A DNA stretch of 64,000 nucleotides from Rhizophagus irregularis. Lineage: Eukaryota; Glomeromycota; Glomeromycetes; Glomerales; Glomeraceae. The notes beneath the pieces are model-generated. The model was given only the letters and a program-made list of their open reading frames with translations, was not told where the DNA came from and did no database searches. Below are positions 36,625-47,109 of the stretch, piece by piece; the first letter of the stretch is position 1; every line of letters begins with the position of its first letter. The DNA is taken from the NCBI RefSeq assembly GCF_026210795.1, contig NC_089450.1, forward strand, positions 3,658,001-3,722,000, in the 5' to 3' direction. Made by a program: the position numbers and the translations under genes.

Positions 36625-37782
36625 TAGTCACTGGACATTTCCGGCAACAGGGGTGTCAAATGGATTTACTAATTAAATATGCAGATTGTCGATCACTTTT
36701 TTTACTATGATTTATTAGTAAATATTCAAAATTCTGGTTTTTTCGTCACATGTGAACTTTAATTTTTATCCAATAAATATGCGTAAAAAATTTTTTTTTC
36801 TTACTCTCTAAGTTCTAACTGACACGTCGATATAATTTTCCAAGGGTTGTTTATTAATAACAAGTTAGAAGAATCTCTACTTGAAGTTGGCTATTTTTTC
36901 GTTAAAATACTACAAAGTTACAAACATATAGAATATTTTTCAAACTATAAAAGCCAATTTAGCCTTCAAAATTATACTACTTCTATTTAAGATCTCATTT
37001 TTAAATGAAACTAATATTATTTTAATTGATGGCCGTCATATAGTTCACCCTCTCCATAGTGAATTTTTTTATAGTGAATAACGCTATAATGAAGAAAAGT
37101 TTAGGTACAGATTTTTTTTATATATAATAAATTGACCCTCAGTATAGTGAATTTCTCACTATAATGAATTTTAATCTCCAGCCCATAGGATTCACTATAG
37201 TGAGGGTGAACTGTATAAATCTGATGTGAAAAATGGATAATAGAAAAAGTTGTTGATTAGTGAATATTATTCTGAAACATGTAATTAAAAATTTATTTAA
37301 ATTATTGATATTTTTTTAATAAAATTATATAAAAAAGTTGAATGTGAAGTTTAGAAGTGTCTGTAAACTAAACATTTTTTGGTTCTGACGCTTACTGTAT
37401 AATAAGGAATTTACCTTCTCAGCTATTTATCAACAACGCACATATAAACTTTCAACCAAATTTTACAACAATAAAACTATACTAATAGTTGGTTTGTCAT
37501 GTAAAAATCTTTTTGAAAGAACTAATATTGGCGGAAGGATCTCAGTTTAAAGGTCAAAAAGTCATAGAAAAACCTTATATAGTGAAATATTTAAGGAAGT
37601 GAGGTATTTTGATAAAATTAGTGTCATTTGAAAGTTCATATATGATACTTTTAATGTATTGTAAAAAAAGTGATATTTTGTTAAATCTTTGTCCCGTTCG
37701 AACTAAATGAAGATAGGCTAATTTATGTAGTACAAAATTTTTAATTAGTGATTGGCACTGCGCTGGAAATGTCCAGTGACTG
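36625..37782. mobile_element. TIR element (YAGTCACTGG ends), 1158 bp
   Basis: The ends (T/C)AGTCACTGGACATTTCC match at 17 of 18 positions. The 4-bp sequence ATAT flanks both sides (36621-36624, 37783-37786). With one ATAT kept, the reading frame joins TAT-ATA-CCA without a shift. The superfamily is unclear from a 4-bp duplication. It carries a smaller pogo-type MITE. Confidence 0.8.
37041..37213. mobile_element. pogo-type MITE, 173 bp
   Basis: The ends (T/C)AGTTCACCCTC are inverted repeats, followed by ATAGTGAAT motifs. TA flanks both sides. It is nested in the 36625-37782 element. Confidence 0.75.
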
Positions 37783-39748
37783 ATATACCAAAAAATCCCT
37801 TACTTGGATTAGTACAGCTTCAAATCTGTGCACAATTGGATAATGCAGAAGAATTATTTTCAAAAGTGTTTCTAGTAACAGAGTTACAATGGTTACTTTG
37901 GGCATTTGGAAATAATGTAAACAACAAAAGAAAAAAGAATTTAATACCTTTAATTTTAGAACACTTGAAAAATAGAACTCCTTTTTCTAATGAAGCTATG
38001 TCAAAAGGAGAATTATTTGCAGTCTGAGACTCTGAGTAGTTATAGAATATATTAATGAAGTCTTTTATATGAAATATTTTGGCATAATAAAGATAACTAA
38101 AACACAAAATGGTGTCCAGAAAATACGTTAAATATAATTCCAAAAAGAAACAATATTTACAGAAGCTACAGTTGTCCAATTTGTGTAAAAGCACTTCGCT
38201 TATATAAAGCTAATATAAATGAGCTTAACTTTGAGATCGGCTGTCTCGTTATTTACATTTGTCGAGAAAATTAAAAATTTTGTACAATTTAATATAAAAT
38301 TTTGCTTGTATAACCAATTTTATGAGCTGACAGTTCTGTCGGGTAATGATCAGCCTGTGTAACATTTGAGTTGGCCCTCCCGTTTATTTATCTAACCCCT
38401 AGGTATCGCCATAAAATTTTTTCATTCCCACGTGACTTGAGTGGCGCGGTGGCACAATCAGTTTATATTTATTTATTGTTTATTCGTTACAACAAAACTA
38501 TTTCTCTCTCCCTTTTTTCTTTTTTTTCTCCCCACTTTTTTCACGTTAAAATATTCTTTAAAAAATCTATTAAACAATAAAAAATTTAAATATTTTTGAA
38601 AAGCTAGAGTGTAGAATATTGTTATAAAGCTATAGTTAATTTTTATTTACAATAGATGCGTTTTTTTGTAGATTTTGTGAATATTTTGGTTTTAGTGCTT
38701 GAAGAAAGTTATTTAACAAGTATGTATATTATTTTTGTAAAAATATTGGTGTTTTTTAAAAGAAATTACTGAGTTGTATTTGTTTTTTATTTTGTAATGT
38801 AATTTCAGGACTTTAGTTAAATGTTATAGGTTTAGGTAGCTTAGACTAAGTTGTTTAGCAGGTATGGAACTACTCAAATATAATATTTGCAACAATATGA
38901 ATATTTTTTGTATGGAAACTACTGTGCCGCACGCGGTTGATTTTTTTCACTTTACAGCGTAATTTTGGTACTTCTGTTATATGAAACAAGCCTTTAGAGA
39001 TTAAGTAAAGTATTAGCAGGTGTAGGATTACTTAAATATTGATTTTTATTAAATTAGCTTTAATATTTATGGAATAATGTACTTGACTCTAAATACCAAT
39101 AAATATTTATTTGTTTATTAAAATTAAATTTAATAAAGTGAGAAGAATTATTTTCAAATTTATTTATTGTAAAAGTAATAAAATGATTAATATGTTAGAG
39201 GGAAAATATCAGTTTTTCTTTTTTTTTGAATTTTTCAACTTTTTTTTCGATTTTTTTTTTCCTATGATAAACGTAATAATACATGCAAAATAAACATTGC
39301 GCCAATTAAAATTCAGACGCCACAAAATCACGTGGGGGTGGAAAAATTTTATGGCGATACTGGGGTAGTTGGTTAATCGCAATCATGTCACGTGATTTGC
39401 CCCCGCTTTAGACGACCTCCATATATAGTAAAAATGGAAAACAGGAAGGATGTGACACTGGTGACAAATTTTTAAGGTCATGTGGAAGGTGGAAAATTTT
39501 TGTGGCAATACTAAATAAAGTTGATCAATGTTATTTGCTTTTCTTTTATTCCTTCCTTTATTATTACCATAAACTGTAAGCTAAGATAAACTGTAAATTA
39601 ATAATCTATATAATATAATATATATAATTTAATTGATAAAATTATTTTTACTTTGTTCTTTTTCATCTGGAATTAAAGATGAAATTAAATAATCAGGATT
39701 TACATTTTCTTGACTACTAAATAAGCTATCCATTTTTTTTAAATAAGA

Positions 39749-40298
39749 TCATGTTGAAGTTGCTTTACCAGTCACTTCTTTTTTATCATTAGTATATCTT
39801 GTTCTATTAAGGTTAAACAGCTTGGCCTTTACTTGTTTTCCCCTTTTAGCATTTGTACAGAACTTTGTCTTATTATTTTTATACAATTCCCAATTTACAG
39901 CCAATATGTCAAGAAGTTTATTAATATCAGAATATGTCCAAAGTTCAGTAATACAGCTGGAATCCTCTTCATCATCAATCACATTTATTATTTTATCAAT
40001 TATTTCATCATCAATTGTTTCATTGGTAGCCTCATCAATTTCTTTAACTTCTTCTAACTCATTAATAAATATATATTTATAGTTATTTGCTTCTTTATTA
40101 AAGCAATTTTTTGTGGACTAATTGTTTTGTGATATAACTGACTGAATGTTTAAAATCTGAGTGGTTAATTTTTTTAATTTTTGAAGGTAGTTGGATTGAA
40201 GGATAACGTAAAGAATCAATTTGCGTTGCCTGATAAAGCCAATAATTTTGTGAATAGTAATTTACAAAGTGATTAAAATGTAGATTGTTATCACTCAT
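39749..40298 (-). pseudogene. Myb/SANT-like DNA-binding protein, one frameshift
   Basis: The ATG at 40298 opens MSDNNLHFNHFVNYY and continues to a stop after HKKLL near 40101. A shift at the A6 run just before it leads into an open frame: an acidic linker (EEVKEIDEATNETIDDEI), then WTYSDINKLLDILAVNWELY and a Lys/Arg-rich end at 39749. The Trp-plus-helix pattern resembles Myb/SANT-like domains found with many transposons. It needs only one base change in a homopolymer to be intact, so it may be a real gene hit by a sequencing error. Confidence 0.45.
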
Positions 40299-40613
40299 TT
40301 TAAATTATGAGAAATAAAAAAAAAAGAAATAAAAATTATTATTTTTATTATTTTCTTTGTTTCAAAAAAAAAATATCTTCCTCCATTTTGCATATTTACA
40401 GTAAGACTTTTACTCTACCATCGTACTACCGAAAATCCACTGAATCTTTAATGTTAATCCATAAGCCACATCAACCACTTATTTATATTATTTTTTATTT
40501 ATTTCCAAAACTAGTACTAAAATGGTAAAGTCAAACAATCACTTTGAAAAGGCCCAATATTTAATTTTGATTAAGTCTAGTTTTGTTTCCTTTACAATGG
40601 TACCATCCTAAAT

Positions 40614-40975
40614 GGGTCTGGTTCACATTACCAACAATCATTTTACCAACAATCATTTTACCAACAATCATTTTACCGACAAAATAATAATATAGTACTT
40701 ACTATGTAATAAAATAAAGTAATATAGAAATAGTTATTTATTTATTTTGTTATTGTTTATTTATTATTGTTTAAAATAAAACTTTATTAGTTTATTATTT
40801 ATTATTATTAATTGAAATAATATACAGTACATTATTATATTCAATTAGCATTTTGAAATACAGTGTTGATGGTAAAATGAGTGTCGGTAAAATGAGTGTC
40901 GGTAAAATGTACCTGTCGGTAGTGTCGGTAAAATGATTGTCGGTAATATGATTGTCGGTAATGTGAACGGCTCCC
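40614..40975. mobile_element. GGG-ended MITE with GTAAAATGA repeats, 362 bp
   Basis: The ends GGGnnnnGTTCACATTACC are inverted repeats. Inward of them, CAACAATCATTTTACC (left) and GGTAAAATGA(G/T)TGTC (right) are repeated three to five times in opposite orientations. No clear target duplication. Sequences on both sides look like one minus-strand coding relic (MSQNGNLEIEVSNHVLT, then IVKETKLDLIKIKYW). Confidence 0.75.
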
Positions 40976-41029
40976 GTTAAAACATGATTGCTAACTTCAA
41001 TTTCAAGATTTCCATTTTGACTCATCTTT

Positions 41030-41530
41030 TTCTAAAATAAAGTCAAGAAAATATGATAATCCAATATCAAGATTCAAGACCAAAATTCAACTCCACATTT
41101 TCACTTTCATAATGTTCATTAGTATCATTTAGAGAAATTAAATGGTTAAACGAACAATTTTAAGTTTATCTCAGCACTGCAAACATTTTTTTAAAGCAAC
41201 ACCTTTATCATTTAGAAAATTTTTAACATTAGTGAAATAAGAAAGATAAGAAAAGGGTTTATAGTGACATGTCTGACGAGATATAGAAAGGTAATTAATG
41301 TAACCGGATTGTATACAAAAGTAACGTTTCCCTAGATTACTCTCATAGTTCGATATAGTCTTGGGCTCAAAAGTCCATAACAACTTAGAACCAAATAAAT
41401 TCTCCAAGTTATTACTGAAATCTTTTTAATTTTCAGTATCCAATGGAAAAGTACAAAAAACTTTGCAGTTTCCATATTAAACAATGAACATACACTACAT
41501 GTTATCATAACACCCAAATACAAACACGTT
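41030..41530 (-). pseudogene. Unrecognised coding relic
   Basis: A 78-codon frame (41171-41407) contains LFGSKLLWTFEPKTISNYES and YFCIQSGYINYLS. In the same frame it extends upstream past one TAA to a CKVFCTFPLDTEN stretch. It looks like part of a real protein with a single stop. I do not recognise the family. Confidence 0.35.
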
Positions 41531-41544
41531 TTTTTTTAAAAAAA

Positions 41545-41790
41545 AATTTTTTTATTTCTTTTAGGTTGCTGGACGCCTAGAAACTTGGAAGAACCCGGTA
41601 AAGTATATGGAGGTGGGTATGGTGTCTAATTGTGTTAAAGAGACATACTAATATTTCTTTTTTTCATTTTTTTAGGTTACCGGACTAGTACCAGACTCCG
41701 AAGAACCCGAGTAAAGTATATGGGAGAGGGTAAGCATTTAGTTATATTAAAGAAACGTATTAACGTTTCTTTTTTTTGATTTTTTACACG
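41545..41790 (+). repeat. Two intron/micro-exon-like units outside a recognised element
   Basis: Each unit shows a T-rich tract ending TAG, a block of about 35-45 nt (GTTGCTGGACGCCTAG... and GTTACCGGACTAGTACC...), then (G/A)GTAAAGTATATGG and an inverted pair such as AAGAAACGTATTAACGTTTC. The plan matches the arrays at 9-13, 49-51 and 61-62 kb, though the sequence differs. Confidence 0.6.
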
Positions 41791-42058
41791 ATAATTGGAA
41801 GGTCCACCTTGAATCCTTGAGACCAGATTATTCATGCCAAATCCTCATGTGAACGGTCGAATATTCCATTCCACTGCCACTCACACGATTAATAACGATA
41901 TGTTCATCCTCAGACCTCAGTTCCGTCCGGAAAAGTGAAACAAGTACGAAGCCTCTTCTTCAAAGCCGTTCTTCAAAGCCGACAAGGTAAGTTCCTCGCC
42001 ACTTAATATTAATATTAATTTTTGTATTGACAAGGTTGTTTTCATTTTCTTCAAGGAA

Positions 42059-42322
42059 ATGTCGACCTTCCATAACTTAAGTTTGTCTGTAGCGAAATTA
42101 TCAAACTCATATGCTTTTTCCTTCTTGATAGCTTTCTTGAGTCTGTTTACAGTAACATTTTCAAGATTATTTCCAAAAACGACTTTAAAGACGTTTCATA
42201 AGGGTTTTCGTAACAATAGCGCTTTTATAGGGGATATTTGGGCTCGGATAAAAAAATGTGTTACGTTCCGGAGTGAGAAAAAATGTTTTTATGTCGCACA
42301 GGCATTGCATCATTACACGTGA
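42059..42322 (+). CDS. Small protein with one predicted membrane helix
   Basis: The ATG at 42060 follows a likely 5'-UTR intron: donor GTAAGTTCC after GCCGACAAG (near 41988) and acceptor TTTTCTTCAAG just before GAAATG. The 87-codon frame has a hydrophobic segment FSFLIAFLSLFTVTF around residues 20-35 and a basic C-terminal half. Base composition here is less A/T-rich than the surrounding repeats. No family recognised. The splice context is the best argument that it is real. Confidence 0.4.
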   Translation: MSTFHNLSLSVAKLSNSYAFSFLIAFLSLFTVTFSRLFPKTTLKTFHKGFRNNSAFIGDIWARIKKCVTFRSEKKCFYVAQALHHYT

Positions 42323-43216
42323 CTTTTACGAGGAGGAATTATTTATATTATTTATGAAATAAAACGTTGCCGAAACAACTGATACATCGCGTTATATGAT
42401 ATGATGTGAATAAAAATACTAAGTATATGAGAACATGTACTTGAGTAATGTCGGGAAATAATCATATGTTCTTTTTACGTCTTTAGCAAACCCGTTCCTG
42501 TAGAGATCAAAATTGTTGTAACACTTTGTGTTATTTGAGTATGAAAAATCATTACTGTCATCATCATCTTTAAAGCGAAAGCGGAGGGAAACGTTATTTT
42601 CCATTTCCTACATAGAAACGTAGTTCAGTGAAAGTGCATGTAAAGAAAGGTCATTATCCCCGTATGATGCCGTGAATACGATTTCTCATACCTTTTCACA
42701 CGTAGATCTACCCTGCAAGACGCAAAGATAGTTAATTCTTGTAGATCTCGAAATTATAAAGTCCTCAGCCCTTCATAGCATATGGTTTTGTCGTCACTAT
42801 TTACTTATAGGGAAGGTCCTGTATTGCATCAAAGCATTCTTTCACATTTTTCTCTCATTGTTCGGGGAAAAAAATAGTTCTATTCATCTGTAGCACTAAC
42901 CTATATTTATTTTGTCGCACAATTTGTGGCACAGGAAAATTTTCCGATCAACACTATCTTATTTCACAATGAATACTAGATGAATTTTATTGCGTCATTA
43001 ATTGCTATCACTATATTAGTACCCCAAAATATACATAAAAGGTGGCCAAAAAAAAATCATGACTTTCCTTTTAATAGAAATTTTGATAAACTCATTTTTT
43101 TTTTTTTACTACGAGTCAATTTAATCAAAAATATTATCTCTTTGAAGACAAACGTCAAACATTTAACGGTTTATCTATCAAGACTTTTTCATTTTTTATC
43201 TTTTGATGAGGGTACC
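42323..43216. other. Intergenic spacer upstream of the zinc-finger gene
   Basis: This stretch has ordinary composition and no repeats. A minus-strand frame of 61 codons (42419-42604, acidic FKDDDDSNDFSYSN) could be a short exon but has no further support. Confidence 0.35.
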
Positions 43217-44069
43217 ATGTCTGAAAGTGTCGCTTCAATAACACCATTTGTCTGCAAATGGTTTGGTTGTCATTCAAAGCGCTTTAGTACTCAGGTGGAT
43301 CTTGAATATCACGTCTACACTGATCACCAGGATTTAAACAAATTAAAGTAACTATTACTTGAAAAGAGTCTTTTGACTTTTAAACTTTCTAATCTGTTCT
43401 TATGCAGAACCCTTTATCGAGGATTACCAATTTATAACTGTCCGTGGGAAGGTTGCAAATATCGATTGAGGGATATTTCTAAATTTAGAGGTATAAAAAA
43501 TATGCCAAGTACTTCTGACGCTTTAGTAATTATAATAAGCTATTATTGATTTCTTGCAGAACATTTGTTGAAGCACACCCAACAAAGGCCATTTAAGGTA
43601 GGTTCATAAACTGGTTTTGCCTGCTACTTTAAAACGATCGTATTGACCTTATTTCTTTCGTGTTTAGTGCCCATTGTGCCCAATTTGCAATGATTCGCGT
43701 CAATTTGAAACTCTTGAAGAACTAAATCAACATCTAATTTTAAACCATAATGATAGCGTTGTGGATCATTCAGGCGCAGTCGATAATACGAATCATGAAA
43801 AACTGGAAAAAGGTAACGATACTGCTTCTATCTCATAATAAACTATTTTATTGTTTATTGAATCATGTAATCGTACTTATCATGAATTCTCTAAAACGTG
43901 TTTTATCTTGTTTTTTTTACGATAAGGAACTATTGCCAAATCCACTGAATATGAAGAAGATTATCTTATATGTAAAGCACTTGCTAAAAATTATGATCGT
44001 GAGTCTTATGAAAAACTCTTAGTGCAGTACGGACTTACTGATGTCATTGATTTGGATGATTTTTTTTGA
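43217..44069 (+). CDS. C2H2 zinc-finger protein, five exons, 179 aa
   Basis: The exons are 43217-43347, 43408-43490, 43560-43597, 43668-43812 and 43927-44069. Every junction has GT-AG ends and matching phase, giving one 540-nt open frame. The protein has an N-terminal finger (CKWFGC...HVYTDH), a second (CPWEGC...HLLKH followed by the linker-like TQQRPFK), and a third in an unusual Cys-rich context (CPLCPIC...HLILNH). An acidic C-terminal tail ends DVIDLDDFF. The C-x4-C spacing is typical of transcription-factor fingers, so it probably binds DNA in the nucleus. It is intact, spliced and single, in contrast to almost everything around it. The start was chosen because the first finger lies directly behind it and the upstream 90-codon extension is A/T-rich. 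Confidence 0.85.
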
Positions 44070-44398
44070 GGCTTCACCTAACTTAAGGATTTGCTCACGG
44101 AAAAATTTATCAGATCCTGATTTTATTTTTTTCATAAAAGTGAGATTATAATGAAAGATTTAAATGTAGGTTACTTATATAATTTTTCTTAGCGATAGCT
44201 TTTCTATATAATATTTTATTTTGCAAATATATAATTTTTTTTACTATGTATATGGTTACGCTATAAGCATGTCACAACTCACAAGAAATTATGCTACAAT
44301 TTGCCTTACCATGGTAGCATTTGGGTGACAAATACATTTTTTTAAGTCTCTCTAAATAAAGTATTACTGTACGCGTATAAATACATGGATCCGCCGTA

Positions 44399-45053
44399 TC
44401 AAGTTTTATAGACGATTTTTATGCATTTGTCAATTGCTTGTTTGCAATCTTTTGACATTTTAATACTTGCTATGTCCAACCGGTTCAAAGCATTATCTTG
44501 CGTTGACCACTTCATTTTATGAACTCTCTCATTCCTCCTTAATTTATAACATCCAATCGCAATTAATTCGTTAAAAGTTATTCCACCTAAAAATTCGCAA
44601 ACTTTTTCAATTCTTCCACGTGTATTTAGATCGACGCTCCTGTCCATTAACTCTTTGATTGTATTTACTCGATCAACTTCATATAATATTACATTGTAAT
44701 GATATAAAAAGTGGCTATACCATTGAGAAATTATCTCACACACGTCGTCGATAGCATCCCGAAGATTCTCGTTTCGACACATCATTTCAGTTTCATTTCC
44801 TTTAAAAAAATAAAGTCATACAAAAGTATTGAAAGTACTTTGAGTGGATTGAGGAATACTTACCTCTGTTAAGGATGATTATATTACTATAATCATTAAC
44901 AACCTCATTCCAATTTGCAATTTCACCCCGAGGCTTCTCCTGTATATTTAGTTTGTATAATGTGACTTTATCATCTGGCTGAACTCCGCCTGGATTTACA
45001 TTCACGTCATTCCAGCATTGGCCGACCTTCTCTAATATTTTTGCTTTTTCCAT
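44399..45053 (-). CDS. Two-exon gene of unknown function, 196 aa
   Basis: Exon 1 is 44864-45053 (ATG at 45053), ending at the donor GTAAGT. Exon 2 is 44399-44799, after the acceptor TTTTTTTAAAG. The 64-nt intron leaves the frame intact (591 nt). The product is soluble and mixed in charge. It contains VGQCWNDVNVNPGGVQP near the start, a helical RDAIDDVCEIISQWYSHFLY segment and a basic end. No signal peptide, membrane helix or known domain is recognised. It converges with the zinc-finger gene, with 329 bp between the stops, so the two share a 3' region. Confidence 0.7.
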
Positions 45054-45369
45054 TCTGTTTATAAATCAGAAAAATCTTTGAAATAAAATTTATTTTTTTT
45101 AAATCAATAATAATATATTTTCAGGTGATCGATCTCACGTGACTGTTTCAGCAACACATAAGAAAATTGAAATTATTTTGTCCCGGCAAGTCCAATCACC
45201 CACATGTATACCCCGATGCGTGTGAACACACTCCGGTCAGAATTAGTATATTCAAAAGCATCTCGATACCGTGATATGATACCATGTAATTGATTTAGTC
45301 CATGATAAGAAAGGGAACGTTTCTATACAGCATATTTCGATCTTCAGATATCTTGATGACCTGCCCTCT

Positions 45370-45666
45370 CGCATTTGCTCAAAGCCAGAATAACACTATT
45401 CTGCCCATTTCCTGAAATCACTTCTTCAGAAATAATCTCTGATTGAAGGAAGGTTTGCTGTCTGTTCTCATCTCAATATCACGCCTGACATTCTCAACAG
45501 CAATATCCGCTCTACTTTTCTTCCAACTCCTTGATTCTGCTCTTAAGCTCGGCTCTTAGCTTCGTATTTTGACTTTAACCTCGAAATTCTCGGCCTCAAG
45601 CTCAGTGATCTTAAGCCACAAGTCTGGCATTTCTTCTCTGAGCAAGATAATATCCTCGGACTGCAT
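45370..45666 (-). pseudogene. Coiled-coil protein relic
   Basis: From an ATG at 45666 the frame reads MQSEDIILLREEMPDLWLKI and TELEAENFEVKVKIR, then continues in shifted frames with IELEEK- and ENVRRDIEMRTDSK-like pieces. Its MQS start and heptads recall the pseudogene at 6850-7893, so the two may be one family. Disrupted by stops and shifts. Confidence 0.4.
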
Positions 45667-45770
45667 ACTCGATAATTAATTTTATGCACTATATATCTGA
45701 TATTATTATTCAAACTCGAAAAAAAATACGCGCACTTCGTTGCGGACTGTAACCAGATCACTTTTGCCAA

Positions 45771-47100
45771 AGAAAAAATTTTTTATTAATACAGTGATAC
45801 ATAGTTTGAAACGTATCCCGTTTCTATGTTAATGTTTGCGGAATATTGTACATAAATTATTTTTTCGAACGATACGCTTCTATTCTAACCTTTTTTTACT
45901 CTCTGGAGATTCATCCGCACACGCCCTATACTTTATACTCAAAATCTTCTTCATTACGCAATGCTTGATATTCCTCGGATCTTTATCTTCGATGGTATGG
46001 GAATTTCACTCGAATGACTAATCTCACTTGGACTGTAAAGAAGAAAATGCCAATCTCTGGCCGAAGTCACGATACCATAGAGTAGTCGAAATCATCCATC
46101 TACCCTCTTTCGTTTCCTCTTGTTCGTTTCATACAAGCTTTTGAATTGCTTGATGTTTGGGCGAAGCCTTCGAGTAATCTACGCTGGACCTTGTCTTCTG
46201 TAACACAAACAAGGTTCTCTGCCTCCCGGTAGAGTGTATAACATTAGTATATTCTCAGTTGAGCGAAGTAAAAATGCCAAGCGACGGGTCGTCGTCCAAA
46301 TTTGCCAAGAAAAAATTCACATACCTTGATTTCATAATCAGCTCGTCCGGAACTTTCTTCTCAATTATTTCGAGTTCAGTCCTCATGCTAAATTCCTTCT
46401 TCGTGAAGTTCCTGTGATATGAAGTTTTTTTTTTGAAAAATTTGAATTTTATTATCAACATTTATTATCAAGCATTTACTATCAAACATATAACATTTAC
46501 TATCGGAGGTATGAAGTATGGTGGAGACATATTCATTGCACAGATTCCAAACTATCCACGGCCAATTGTCCGTAATTTTTCATTCGGAATAAAAATATCG
46601 TTTATGCAATGTTCGAAATATTTATTACTGTCCTGAATTTCGTGGATCTGAAGGGAAAAATAATGAAATGTTTTGTGCCATTGGAATCAATGCCGTATTT
46701 CTCCAACACCTTCAAACTGCGGTAGGTTTAAAATGAACACTTCTTTTTTCCTTGCGAAGTCCGCTAACCACGAACAATTTTCAAATCTTTGTTAAGTCCC
46801 AAGTTCTTATGCAAAAAATTGATAAGTTCTATTTTTTATTTCGTCTGCTAACATGAGACAGAGACACTCATTTACAGGTATAATAGCGGAAGTGGAGGTA
46901 GGGGCAGGTGTGTTACTTTGACTATTTTTTTTTTCTGAGAAAAAATGTGAAAGTTAGCATACAATCGCTGTAATGTTGTATGATCTATTTTTCTTTTGTA
47001 ACACAAAAATGGAATGTGGCTCGGCAAAAAAATCTTCCAATCACCGTTGCATAATATAATTGCATTATAGATATTCTAGAGAAGAAAAAAAAATCTTCCG
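45771..47100. other. Unassigned region with scattered short frames
   Basis: Frames of 60-68 codons on both strands (45836-46021, 46255-46461, 46433-46636) show no family. The minus-strand RTELEIIEKKVPDELIMKSR piece (46255-46400) looks most protein-like. Composition is closer to genic than repetitive. No element ends seen. Confidence 0.3.
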
Positions 47101-47109
47101 AGGTGATCA

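Larger units (their letters stand above)
34257..38226 (+). pseudogene. P-like transposase, C-terminal part, split by two further elements
   Basis: An acceptor (TTCTTACAATTAG) precedes 34257. Coding then runs through THLEQLSSLFHNVMESLF, across the hAT element 34378-35559, to FADDLIIGKIRITLNANN and on to LEPEEASKFSYVVG. There a TAG (36069-36071) and a shift near 36090 break the frame. After YEKDVRSQTTNVILGHEFLE and an open stretch (36206-36624), the element 36625-37782 interrupts. The frame resumes exactly with IPKNPLLGLVQLQICAQLDN. A last region with shifts includes a C-x2-C motif (YSCPICVKALRLYK) near 38175. Both interruptions vanish in frame when one copy of the target duplication is kept. 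That this is the same gene as 20204-23437 is inferred from orientation, the shared enclosing ends and compatible splice phases. Confidence 0.55.
19891..38395 (+). mobile_element. P/THAP9-like transposon, expanded to 18.5 kb by nested insertions
   Basis: Inverted ends of about 75 bp are well conserved: AAACGGGAGGGCCAACTC, then TGATCATTACCCGACAGAAC, read from both sides. The flanking sequences AGTATTGCC and GGTATCGCC match at 7 of 9 positions and may be the target duplication. The element encodes a P/THAP9-like transposase in two parts (20204-23437 and 34257-38226). Removing the inserted elements would leave roughly 6-7 kb. Confidence 0.75.
19874..39368. mobile_element. Short MULE-family relative (GTATCGCC ends), split by a P-like transposon
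   Basis: The end pair GTATCGCCATAAAATTTTTT (38403 inward) and its complement (ending 39360) matches over more than 40 bp, including CACGTGA and GTGGCG. The left terminus appears again as AGTATTGCC at 19882, separated by the P-like element. A 13-bp direct repeat, TTGGTTAATCGCA, flanks the whole (19861-19873 and 39369-39381). The termini resemble those of the surrounding MULE, so this may be a non-autonomous relative. The internal sequence at 38800-39070 contains two degenerate copies of the 180-bp unit. Confidence 0.6.
15391..39513. mobile_element. MULE-type composite with long inverted ends
   Basis: The left end (about 15391-15560) and right end (about 39370-39513) are long diverged inverted repeats. 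They share a TGGTAACACC/TAGTATTGCC-like terminus followed by ACAAAAA-TTTCCA, and further in CCATATATAGAG...CTAAAGCGG and GGCAAATCACGTGA. Ends of 100-200 bp are typical of MULEs, and a MULE transposase lies just inside the left end. No target duplication is visible, so the exact borders are uncertain. Later insertions account for most of the 24 kb. Confidence 0.55.

Noticed and set aside
37820-38194. Minus-strand frame of 124 codons with membrane-like segments
   Set aside because: It lies antisense to clear coding sequence of the P-like transposase.
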